This document shows, one piece after another, positions 54,684 through 64,000 of a stretch of DNA of 64,000 nt; the stretch's first letter is position 1, and the number at the start of each line of letters is the position of its first letter. Source of the stretch: Charina bottae. Its lineage: Eukaryota > Chordata > Lepidosauria > Squamata > Charinaidae. Location: the NCBI GenBank assembly GCA_023362775.1, contig JALMGJ010000005.1:83493921-83557920 (forward strand). Reading direction: 5' to 3'. The notes beneath the pieces are model-generated. The model did not search any database. It was not told the origin of the DNA and saw only the letters and a list, made by a program, of their open reading frames with translations. The position numbers were made by a program, and so were the translations under genes.

Positions 54684-55919
54684 CAATTCATTCCCCAATT
54701 TGCACAAGTAGCCCTACCCCTCACGGACTTACTAAAGACGAAAGGAAAAGGAAACCCCAAAACAGTGACGAGGCCGGGGGCAGCACTTAAATGGACCGCA
54801 GAATGCCAGGAAGCGTTTGATCGACTGAAAGTGCTGTTCACATCAGAGCCGATACTGAGGTACCCTGACCCAGAAAGTCCGCTAATTGTCCAGGCGGACG
54901 CATCGGACGTGGCCGTAGGGGCTATACTACTGCAGAAGGATGAGGAGGGGGAGCTGAGACCGTGCGCCTACCTATCACGCAAATTCCCAGACACAGAGAG
55001 GCGCTGGCACGTCTGGGAGAAGGAGGCGTTCGCAGTGAGGTGGGCGCTAGTCACCTGGCGACACTTACTCGAAGGGGCCCCCCACCTGTTCGAAGTCTGG
55101 ACGGACCATAAGAACGTAGAAGCCCTAAAATCCCCACGAAAGCTAAATCCCAAACAGATCAGATGGGCGCAGTTTTTCAGCAGGTTCAACTTCACGCTGA
55201 AGTACCTACCAGGGAATACGAACTTCCTAGCAGATGCTCTATCTCGGCTACCTCAACACAACAGCCAAAGAGAGGAAATAGTGGACTCGGTCATTCCACC
55301 TAGTCACTTTGGGATGGCAGCAACCACACGAAACCGGAAAACTGCCCCAGCAGCAAAAGTAGAACAGGATTTGCACACCGAGTTACAGACTACATCACAA
55401 CAAGATGATTGGCTGCAGGAAAATAAGACTTTCCTAGTAGAAAGACAAGGACTATGGTGGAAGGGAGATAAAATATATATCCCAGAAACCATGAAGAAGA
55501 AAATCCTGCAAAGGTGCCATGATGCCAAGGTGGTGGGACATTTCGGTTTCGTTAAGACCCTGCACTTAGTGCGACAACAATTTTGGTGGCCGACCCTGCA
55601 GAAAGACGTAGAAGAGTATGTAACAACTTGTCCCATCTGTGCTACAGCGAAACGCGCAGGTGGCAAACCCAGGGGGTTACTACAGAACGTAGCGAGCCCT
55701 AACCGTCCATGGAAACAAATCGCAATGGACTTCATAGTAGAATTGCCAGAAAGCAAAAAGAAGACAGTCATCTGGGTCGTCACAGACTTATTCTCAAAAC
55801 TAACCCATTTCATCCCAAGTACCGGCCTACCCACAGCCAACCAACTGGCCAAGCTGTTCATACAGCATGTATACCGCCTACATGGAGCCCCTGAAAGGAT
55901 CATAAGCGATCGCGGAACC
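54684..55919 (+). pseudogene. Gypsy RNase H and integrase N-terminal part
   Basis: RNase H carries VQADASDVAVGAILLQ and WTDHKNVEAL, then a linker. The integrase HHCC zinc region runs from about 55515 to 55645 (H-x-x-H … C-P-I-C), followed by the start of the DDE core (MDFIVELP and ISDRGT). It is cut by TAA at 55920, at a position where a Gln codon would be expected. Confidence 0.9.
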
Positions 55920-55922
55920 TAA

Positions 55923-56561
55923 TTTACCTCCAGATTCTGGAAGCAATTCCTGAAACTAATAGGGGTGGAGCAAGCACTAAGCTCCGCCCACCACCCGGAG
56001 ACAGACGGGGCGAGTGAATGGCGAAATCAGATACTGGAGCAATACTTGAGGTGCTACATCAGCCACCAACAAGATGACTGGGCGGACCTACTTCCCTTCG
56101 CTGAAGTGGCTTACAACAACGCAGTACACACGAGCACAGGATTCACCTCATTTCAAGCAGCAAATGGACAGAACTTTGTAGCAATCCCCGAACTACCAGA
56201 AGAACAGACAAAAATACTCTCCCTAGACGAGTGGATCACACAGATGAAAGACAGTTGGCCAATGATCAAAAAGGTACTAGAAGATGCCAAAGCTGACTAC
56301 AAAAAATACGCAGATCACAAAAGAGCCCCCGAGTGGCCCATGAAGGTGGGAGAGAAAGTCTACCTGTCCACAAAATACCTGAAGTCTACACAACCCTCCA
56401 AACAATTAAGCCCTAAGTACGTCAGCCCATTCCCAATTTCAAGGATCATCAACGACGTAACAGTACAACTCCAATTACCAAAGACTTTGAACAAGATCCA
56501 CCCAGTGTTCCACTGTAGCCTCCTTAAACCAGCACGGACCTCCAAAAGCATCTCATTAACT
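55923..56561 (+). pseudogene. Gypsy integrase C-terminal part
   Basis: Contains the HPETDGASEWRNQ region with the third catalytic acid, then the integrase C-terminal fold. The open frame continues without a stop into the duplicated RT block at 56562. Confidence 0.88.
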
Positions 56562-56846
56562 TTCATGCATCTCATTAATGAAATCCTGCACAACTTCCTC
56601 TACCGGGGAGTATTAGTATATCTGGATGATATACTGATCTACTCCGAAACGATGGAAGAACATGTGACACTAGTAAGAGAAGTACTAAAAAGGCTACTAA
56701 AAAACCAGCTGTCTGCCAAACTGTCAAAATGCGAATTCCATAAAAATCAAATAGATTACCTAGGCTACAGGATCTCTAACAAAGGAGTGGGAATGGACCT
56801 GGCAAAAGTCAAAGACGTAGTAGCCTGGGAACCACCCCGCACCAGA
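56562..56846 (+). repeat. Duplicated RT block inside the Gypsy element
   Basis: 285 bases nearly identical to 54357-54641 (about six differences), including a second intact YLDD. It lies between the integrase and chromodomain, in frame with the integrase. The junctions show short shared sequences (TTCATGCAT on the left, CACCAGA on the right). Confidence 0.95.
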
Positions 56847-56874
56847 TCCTGAACCCCCTCTGCCTGCCCCTACA

Positions 56875-57080
56875 CTAATTGAAGGAGAACAACATTTTGA
56901 AGTCCAAGCTATTCTAGACTGTAGACAGCGACGAGGGGGGTTACAGTACCTAGTACAATGGAAGCATCTTCCAAAAAGCGAGAATGAGTGGGTGGAGAGC
57001 AAACACGTCCGGGCACCCCAATTAGTAAAGGCATTCCACAAGAAGTACCCAGATAAACCTAAATTAAGGGGAAGGAAATA
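56875..57080 (+). pseudogene. Gypsy chromodomain
   Basis: Frame reading EGEQHFEVQAILDCRQRRGG, then LQYLVQWKHLPKSENEW, the canonical chromodomain pattern of chromoviruses (Y-L-V-x-W-K). It is out of frame with the integrase/RT-duplication frame. Confidence 0.88.
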
Positions 57081-57177
57081 GACTAGCACATTAATACGCT
57101 AACTGTCCCCTTTATATTTCAGATGCATCCTCGCCAAAGGAGCAGGGGGGAGGTGATCTTTCCAGAGGGAGGCGGCA

Positions 57178-57568
57178 TGTAAGGATGGAAAACCCAGGAG
57201 CAATGGTTAATTGCACCTGGATGCTCCAACCTTATACAGGGTAATGAAAAGAATGAGAAGAGAGGGGGGAGGAGACACAAGCCCACAAGAAAACAAACAG
57301 CAAGCAGCACCTATCGGCACCAGCTGATACGAAGCCGGAAGAGAGCAACCAACACGAAATGAAACTGAATCAAAGAAGAAAAGAAACTGAGAGGAAGGGG
57401 AGGGACAGGATGAAAATCCAAATGCTTAAAAGAAGGGATAGGGAACAAAGGAAGCCATTCGCAATTTTAACATGGCACGATGCTAGTCTAATAAACAGAA
57501 TTGCACATATCCCTCGTGGCTTGTGTTGCTGATTTCTAGGATTAGTCTATAAGATTGTGAGTCTCACA
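57178..57568 (+). repeat. Gypsy 3' LTR, complete
   Basis: 391 bp from TGTAAGGATGG to GAGTCTCACA, with AATAAA near 57490. It is preceded by purine-rich AGAGGGAGGCGGCA. The AAGAC target duplication follows at 57569. Confidence 0.92.
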
Positions 57569-57573
57569 AAGAC

Positions 57574-58837
57574 AGAGCATTTGCCGAACCAGGGATTCCC
57601 CCTAAGTCTTGCCAATCATAAACATCTGCATTAAGTAGGGAGTTGCCCTGAATGTAAATACCATTTCTGCAAATCTTCAGTGCTGCAATCAATTGACACC
57701 TTGCTCTTCTCCATTTTGTTGTGAGCCAAGATATGTTAACTCCTAGGCCTTACTTGGTTTGACTGCTTTGAATTGCTTGAGAACACCTGTTGTGTAACCC
57801 GTTTGGCTTGAAAAATCAGATCTGTGTTTGCTTCCTCAGGCTTGTTACCCCTAGACTTCATAAAAATGTAAAGATCCCCTTGAATCAAGTTTGTCTCCTA
57901 ATTGATGTGTTCCTGTTTTCTTGGCATCAGTATGGAAGTGGCTTGTCATGGTCTTCTTCCAGGATATTTTTCAACTTCCCAGTCTAGCCTACAACCCTGG
58001 GATTTGCTGGTGGTCTCTCAACTAAATGTTAACTGGGTCCAACCCTGATTAGCTTTGGGGGGTGGGTCAACCAAAATTGCTAGACCTTGCTACCTGTTGA
58101 GAGCTAGACCATAATATAGGATACAATTTGAAATTGTATCCTATATTATTGAATTGAAAATATTGTTATATTGAGATTGAAAATATTGTTATAGGAAATT
58201 GAAATATTCCTGTATTTCCTATATATGAAATACTCCATTGAAAATATTGTTATAGGAAAGCTAAAGAGCCTTAGAGATTCAAAATGCCTTTTATCATCTT
58301 AGATTAATATACCAGCTATGACTCTACCTGGACTCTCCAATGGATATTTATGCTCTAGTAACTTCCTGTTTGGACTTCTGGAAAGCATAAACATCAGTTG
58401 GTTCAGAACAGGGTTGTTAGACTGCTAAACGAGCTGGCTAATGCAATTACATAATGCCAGTACTTTATCATCTGCACTGCTGCCAGACTGTATCTGGACT
58501 GTATCTGGACCAAGTTCTAAGTGCTGGTGTTAAATCTATAAATCATAAACAGCTTTGGAACTGAAGAAGCATCTCCTCCTGTATTTATCTACCTGGTTCT
58601 TCAGATCTTAACCTAAGATCTTCCTCTGCCTCTGTAAATGAAGCAAGGCTGTAAGAGAGAGAGCTTTTTCAGTGATGATATCCTATTTGTGGAATGTTCT
58701 CTGCAGAGAGACTAAGGCAGCATCTACTGTATGAACTTTTTTTGTGCAAGCTGAATATTTTTTACTCTTTGGCCTTGTGCAAGTTTAAATTTATTCTCTT
58801 TGTGAATCTCAGCCATATGCTTATCTGAAACTGAAAC
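57574..58837. other. USP54 intron sequence with L2 relic
   Basis: 57574-58270 is unassigned AT-rich sequence with a local duplication of GAAAATATTGTTATA (58155-58255). About 58320-58740 resembles a decayed L2 C-terminal/3' region (GAGCTTTTTCAGTGATGATA, TTTGTGGAATGTTCTC). Confidence 0.45.
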
Positions 58838-60530
58838 CAATGAAAAGCAGTGGACCCATCATCCCACGCTACTACAGACGCCCCAAAATACACAAGCCCA
58901 ACATACAGCTCCGTCCAATTGTATCATTACCAGGGATCCCCACATACAACATAGCGAAAGAACTTACAAGAAAACTTGGGCATCTCACAGAGGAGAGTGA
59001 ATACTCTATCAACTCCCCACTACAGTGCCTCCAGAAAATCAAAAACTTAAAAATAGATGAAGATGAAATTATGGTCTCATTTGATGTCACTGCACTCTTT
59101 ACATCCATAGACCAAGCACTAGCGATTGAATCCATGGCAGCAGTTCTACGTAAAACACCTGACCTAACTAGATACACCAAGATCAAAATACCTATAATCA
59201 TGGACCTCATCAACCTCTGTCTCACCACCTACTTTCAGTTTGATGGACAAATATACCAACAAATCAAAGGAACACCTATGGGATCACCACTCTCAGGACT
59301 CATAGCAGAGATAGTAATGCAAAGTCTAGAAAGGATAGCACTCCCACACATACAACTCAAAGTATGGATCAGGTATGTAGAGGACACCTTCGTCATAATA
59401 AAAAAGGATCAACTGGAGGAAACACATGAAGCCATCAACAACGTCTTCAAAGGAATAAAATTCACAAGGGAAGAAGAAAACAACAACACACTACCCTTCT
59501 TGGACATCCTCATCTGTAGAGGAAATGATGGCATTCTAGAAACACAAGTCTACCGGAAATCTACCCACACTAACCAAGTGCTCCACTACCAAAGCAATAA
59601 CCCTACCTCCCACAAGCACAAACGCACTGCAGCAACCCAGAACACCAGAAAAAGGAAATAGACCACTTATCTTCCAGCAAAATGGATACCTACGCAACTT
59701 TATCAAAAAGTGCCTGACCACTCAACCCACCACAGCAAAACCAACAGAAGCTATGAAAAGGATTACACTGCCATACATCAGAAACATCTCAGAAACTACT
59801 AATAGACTGTTACAACCACATGGCATCACCATAGCACACAAACCAACCAAAACCCTTCAGAACATCGTAAGTAAACCAAAAGACCCAGTAGCCCAAGAAG
59901 AAAAAACAGGAGTTATCTAAAACATACAGTGTAAGGACTGTAACAGTCACTATGTAGGACAGACTGGCAGAAGACTAGCAGAACGCATCCACGAACACCA
60001 ACTAGCAGTCAGAAGACATGATGAAAACTCCTTAATCTCACAACACATGGAAAGACTTAACCATACTTTCAACTGGGAAACGGTGGGCATCTTAAACCAA
60101 GCCAAATCCAAAAATGCTAGAGAATTCCTGGAAGCTTGGCACTCAGACAAAGCAGCCATCAACAGACACATAGAGGTAGACAACATTTACATACCATTCA
60201 TAAGAGACAATAGAAAAGCCAGAAGACCAGAACACCTCCTTGCCAGCAATCAACAACCAGATAGGCAAGGATTAACACCAAGTTTAGCACCAGAGGAGCA
60301 ATCAAACAACACAATAGACCCTAATCAAGGAACTATTAACTCAGTCAATCAGCCAAGCAGCAAACAACAACCCAATCAAGGTACTACCAAGGAGAGTACA
60401 ATACCCCCACCAACACAGGCAGGACAAGCCAGGGTATATAAACAGAGAGCAAGTCCCACTCCCTTTTTGCACTGAAGATGTTGCCTAGCCTGGCAATGAA
60501 ACGTCTGCAAGAAAACAACAAGGGTCAGAG
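58838..60530 (+). mobile_element. Penelope-like element, near-complete 3' portion
   Basis: The first frame (58840-59661) is a Penelope-type RT with PKIHKPNIQLRPIVSLPG, SFDVTALFTSI, KGTPMGSPLSGLIAEIVMQ and RYVEDTFVII. In the RT catalytic box, YVED replaces the usual Y-x-D-D. A frameshift or deletion near 59630-59700 separates it from the GIY-YIG endonuclease segment (NSHYVGQTGRRLAERIHEH, about 59940-60000), read through to TGA at 60473-60475. At 60470-60515 the end of the element holds a hammerhead-like motif. Confidence 0.88.
60470..60516 (+). ncRNA. Hammerhead-ribozyme-like motif at the Penelope 3' end
   Basis: TTGCA-CTGAAGA…TTGCC-TAGCCT-GGCAA-TGAAAC-GTC-TGCAA. The CUGANGA and GAAA core boxes, a 5-bp stem II (TTGCC/GGCAA), a minimal ACGU stem III and stem I (TTGCA/TGCAA) can be drawn. 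Penelope-like elements are known to carry hammerhead motifs; activity here is unproven. Confidence 0.55.
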
Positions 60531-60905
60531 AGCATCAAGGACTCCACAATACTTATCTGAATATGTTAGGGTGGATTATGATAAATACCTCAAGCTAGTT
60601 ATGCATTTTATATTATAGTCAGCTGCGATAGTAAACTATAGAAATCCATTATACAAGTGGTGACTTACACTTAAAAGCCACCGAGACAGGATTGCAACAC
60701 ATATTGGGCTATAGTATCTAAGGACTTACTAGTAATAATTCCTTGCATCCTATTATAAACAGAAAGAGGTATACTCTATCTGAAATGTTTATTATCTATG
60801 TCTAATGTTAAATTTGTAAAAAACATTCCTACTTTATTACATTTTTTCTATCCATGCAGCAAGTAGCATTTCCATAACCCAGTTCCCACTCTAGCATATC
60901 CTTAC
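60531..60905. other. USP54 intron sequence
   Basis: AT-rich, no feature recognised before the exon. Confidence 0.4.
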
Positions 60906-61006
60906 ATGTGTCTTAGGATCTGGAGAAGCAATATTTTCACAGATGTTGTGTTCAGGTTCTGCTGTTCTTGAGAGACCCCTGTACGTCTTTCTTGTAGGCA
61001 AGTTTG
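60906..61006 (-). CDS. USP54: USP54 exon (101 bases)
   Basis: Minus strand: acceptor CCCTGCATCAG, coding (A)NLPTRKTYRGLSRTAEPE, then HNICENIASPDPKTH, donor CACAT|GTAAGG. Enters phase 1 and leaves phase 0, agreeing with both neighbours. A second AG (CTACAAG) lies 16 bases inside, but would break the frame. Confidence 0.87.
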
Positions 61007-61704
61007 CTGATGCAGGGGAGAAGAAGAAGGAAAAAAGGAGATTAAAGTAAGTTCTGTCTATATGATCTTTAGGTTTTCCTGTCAGCTGCCATAACAAAAA
61101 CACTCACCTAAACATTCAACATAATTAAAGTCAGTTTCTCTATTTGTTATTGTGAGCTTCCTCTATTTGGGAAATTTTATTATACTACATAAAATGCAGT
61201 TCCACATAGAAAGCTAAGATTTTATTTAAGAGAGATCATTATAAAAGAGAGAGGAGAATTGCTGCAAGGCTTTTCCCCTGAGGATCAGACATCACATCTG
61301 ATATCAAAGAACAACAACATACTACTGCCAAAAAAACTGTGTTTCCGGACTGAGGTGTCAGTTTTTGAGAGCTTTAATCATTGTTCTTCCACAAGAAATG
61401 TGTGTGCAGTAACTAAAGAATAACACAGTTGAACATCAAAATAGTTTTGTTAATTGTAACATAAAAATGTTGGCATGTACTTTTAGCAATCCCTGTTTCA
61501 ACAATACTTGTGCTCAAATACTTTACATTTTGGAAATACAGTGCATTTTCTCCAAATGTATTAATGTCAGTCAGCCTAATGCAAGCTAAAAACATGCAGG
61601 GCCACTGCCTTTCAATATAAATCTAAATTCACATATATTCCAAGGTATTAGGAACTTGAAGCCCCTTAAGCAAAAACTACACATAGCACATAAAATAATT
61701 TTAC
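61007..61704. other. USP54 intron
   Basis: 698-base intron without recognised repeats. GTAAAA donor at its minus-strand start. Confidence 0.6.
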
Positions 61705-63086
61705 CTGTTTTGTCCAACACCGGCTTGGAATTGTCCAGTTTTCCCAATAGAGATTTACTTGTCTGTGGTGCTTGTATGCTAGCCTGATACAGAGATTCCA
61801 GCTCAGAAATCTCCTGCACCATTTCTTGATTCTGCACTGGCTCTTCCCCAAAAGCTATCTGACTGATCACAGGTGACGTGTTTCCAGGCATCAAAAGCCA
61901 GCTGGCACTCTTATGCTGAGTATTACAATACTTTTTAACATGGTCTGTGCGGCTGTCCACAGGCACAGATGCAACCGAGCTAGCAGGATTTCTATAATTG
62001 GTGTGTCTTGTTTCTTCCTCACAGGTGCATCTTCTTGGATATAACTTGGGATTCAAGGTACATTGTTTCCCTTTGTTGCACAGGATTTTTTTATGTGAAT
62101 CACAACTCTTAGAAATGATATTGGAAGCACTAAAGCCATCTTCAGAACTCAACTCAATTTTAGAAAGACTTGAGTCCAACATTTTGGCAGGTGACATTCC
62201 GTTCTCCTGCCTTCCAATATCTGAGAGCTTGAGGAAAAAAGGACTGCTGTAGGATTCCTGCTGTAACTTTGGAGCATTTTGATCATGACAAGCAGCTGCC
62301 TTCCTTTTTTCCTTGTAAATGCCTTGTCTTTGGAAATCTCCCTCCAGGCACTGAAACTGTTCTGCAATGGAGAGAACGTGCCTTTTGCCACTTACGCCCT
62401 CAGATTTCAAAGAATCCCCATTGACAAATTCTTCTTGTGGGTGATGTACGCTCTCAAGGCTGTTTACCTTGAGTTGCACAGTAGACGGTAATGCTTCTGG
62501 AGAACAGTGAGGCAGAGGGGAAAGAGAAGGCAGGGTCACCCCGTGATAGTCCCCATGCGGGGCAGCAGGAGGCCGTTCTGAAATACTCCCTGAATTGAAG
62601 AGTGGATTACATAGGCCGTTCTTGTCAGGTGCTACTTCTGATGGCAGGGAAGAGGGGAAGAGTGTAGGTAATGATTCAGAGTTTGTTATGTTTAAATTCA
62701 TTTTGCAGTAGTGGGTGAGAGGAGTTGCTACATTATGTAGTTTCTTGGCCTTAATGTTACTGTTGTGATCCTTATAATCTTTTAAGGTAATAGGAGAAGC
62801 AAGTTTCAGATCACCATTGATTTCATTCTTAGTCTGAATGGATTGGTCACTAACAGCTGGTCTATAAGGAAAAGAGGTAGCTTGATCACTGAAAGTAACA
62901 GAAGCAGTTTGAAAGTTCAGACTGTTCTCAGGAAGGGGTTGAAGTAGGGACTTGGAATACGATGATTGCTTTTCGGGACGAGAAGCAAGTGGATGGATGT
63001 AGGAACTGGACCCAGGTTCTGCTTCTTTGCTGGGTTCCAGCACTATCTTCTGTCTCAGCAGTACTTGGAGTGGGACAGTCGGTTTA
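61705..63086 (-). CDS. USP54: USP54 large exon (about 460 codons)
   Basis: A 1382-base open exon on the minus strand, from acceptor TGTGTTTCAG (needing a phase-2 start) to donor G|GTAAAA, phase 1. Ser/Pro/Lys-rich and largely disordered. It includes HVLSIAEQFQCLEGDFQRQG near the middle and an end segment EISELESLYQASIQAP that looks like a short helix. USP54 orthologues have a similarly long exon encoding the region after the USP-like domain. The USP domain itself, with its degenerate catalytic residues, would be to the right of the window. Confidence 0.88.
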
Positions 63087-64000
63087 CTGAAACACACATA
63101 AAATCATATTCAGTGACTGATGATTCCTAATTAGAAATCTCATGGCTAAGTTAGAACCTACTAACCTAACAAGGTGCATGATTTATCAGCCTTTTCTGGT
63201 ATCAGGTATCTGTGAGTGTAAAACTATTGCACGGTTGCATGCAGAATTGCTAATCTGGTAAGAAATTTTTCTGGTATCAGAATGGCACCAAGAACAAAGA
63301 TTATCTATTTTGGAAAAAAATAGTTTTTCAAAGAAGAATCCCACCAATGATCAACAGTTTCAACCTTAAGAATGTATGTATGTTAATATATTCTTATGAG
63401 ATTTGGAGGTAAGTCAAATGGAGAATATCCTCATCATGGAATTTCTTACAGGAATACAGTCCATCGTATTAGGGTAGAATTCTTCTTTTAGAGCTGAGTT
63501 CCCCTTTTCCCCTTTAAAAAAATGAAATTTTTCACATGCAAATGTACAAAAAAGTTCATCCATTGACAGTATGATGCAGTCAGCTGCTATTGAGAAACTA
63601 CATGAATGTGTACACTAATGTTAATTAGATAACATCCTTATGTTCGTTTTTAAAATAGTATTATAAATTTTGCAATATAATACATAAAATAACATGGGGG
63701 AATAAGATTATTTACATAGTTCTTATTTTCATGTATAATTGTATTACAACTATGTACTTCTAAATTAGTGTAACAGCCTACAATTGTGGATAAAAAGCAG
63801 AAGAATTATAACCATGGCAAAATATCCACATCTGACCTTTCCTTTTTAATAAGAATTTCCACTTGTGACAAATGATCACAACTACTGATAGTAAAAAAAA
63901 GGAATAACAATAAAAAATGTATACTGTATGAGTATCTTTTCCCATGACCAGAGAAAGAAGGATAACTATTAAAACTGAAGCAATATCAATATGGTTTTTG
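63087..64000. other. USP54 intron, continues beyond the window
   Basis: AT-rich sequence upstream (minus strand) of the large exon. No further exon or repeat recognised. Confidence 0.5.

Larger units (their letters stand above)
53264..57568 (+). mobile_element. Gypsy-type LTR retrotransposon with chromodomain, defective
   Basis: Flanked by the exact 5-bp duplication AAGAC (53259-53263 and 57569-57573). The complete 3' LTR is 57178-57568 (391 bp, TGTAAGG…CTCACA). The 5' LTR (53264-53590) is cut short and runs straight into the end of the protease region, so the primer site, gag and the protease active site are deleted. In order follow RT, RNase H, integrase and a chromodomain. Stops at 54030, 54681 and 55920 and a frame break before the chromodomain make it inactive. 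The shared LTR stretch differs at about 6 of 327 sites, all transitions, so the insertion is fairly young. It sits inside the USP54 intron, antisense to USP54. Confidence 0.93.

Overview
This 64 kb window looks like a squamate reptile (lizard or snake) nuclear genome. The protein-coding signal is vertebrate, genes are split by long AT-rich introns, and the repeats are the mix expected of squamates: BovB (RTE) and L2/CR1-type LINEs, Sauria-type SINEs ending in ACCTT repeats, an L1 with a 16-bp target duplication, a chromodomain Gypsy LTR element, Penelope-like elements and many hAT and Tc1/mariner MITEs. I cannot name the species.

Left half (+ strand): ANXA7 (annexin A7, synexin). Twelve coding exons between 5718 and 30829 join with consistent phases into 459 codons plus a stop. 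They encode a Pro/Gly/Tyr-rich N-terminal tail and four annexin repeats, each with its G-x-G-T calcium loop. A polyadenylation signal lies at 30983. The non-coding first exon was not recognised; it lies upstream of 5718 or outside the window. Intron 2 holds a three-level nest: an L2-like LINE, a BovB LINE inside it, and a 5'-inverted LINE fragment inside the BovB.

Right half (- strand): the 3' part of USP54 (an inactive ubiquitin-specific-protease family protein). Five exons from 63086 down to 35761 join in phase into 814 codons plus a stop. The catalytic-like domain lies beyond the right edge. The large intron between 45349 and 60906 carries a CR1 LINE, the Gypsy element and a Penelope-like element.

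The two genes are convergent. Their 3' ends are about 5 kb apart, and the gap contains a CpG-rich patch (about 32.5-33.0 kb) and an open minus-strand segment (31374-31719) that could be the last exon of an unassigned transcript.

I found no CRISPR, operon or free-standing RNA gene. The most unusual items are: a likely GC-AG splice site in ANXA7 with an in-frame GT-AG alternative; a Gypsy element in which a 285-bp reverse-transcriptase block is duplicated in frame after the integrase; a palindromic Penelope terminal repeat with a 12-bp target duplication; hammerhead-ribozyme-like motifs in two Penelope copies; a 165-bp-arm inverted repeat; and a GC-rich, TSD-flanked hAT MITE family with hypervariable interiors.
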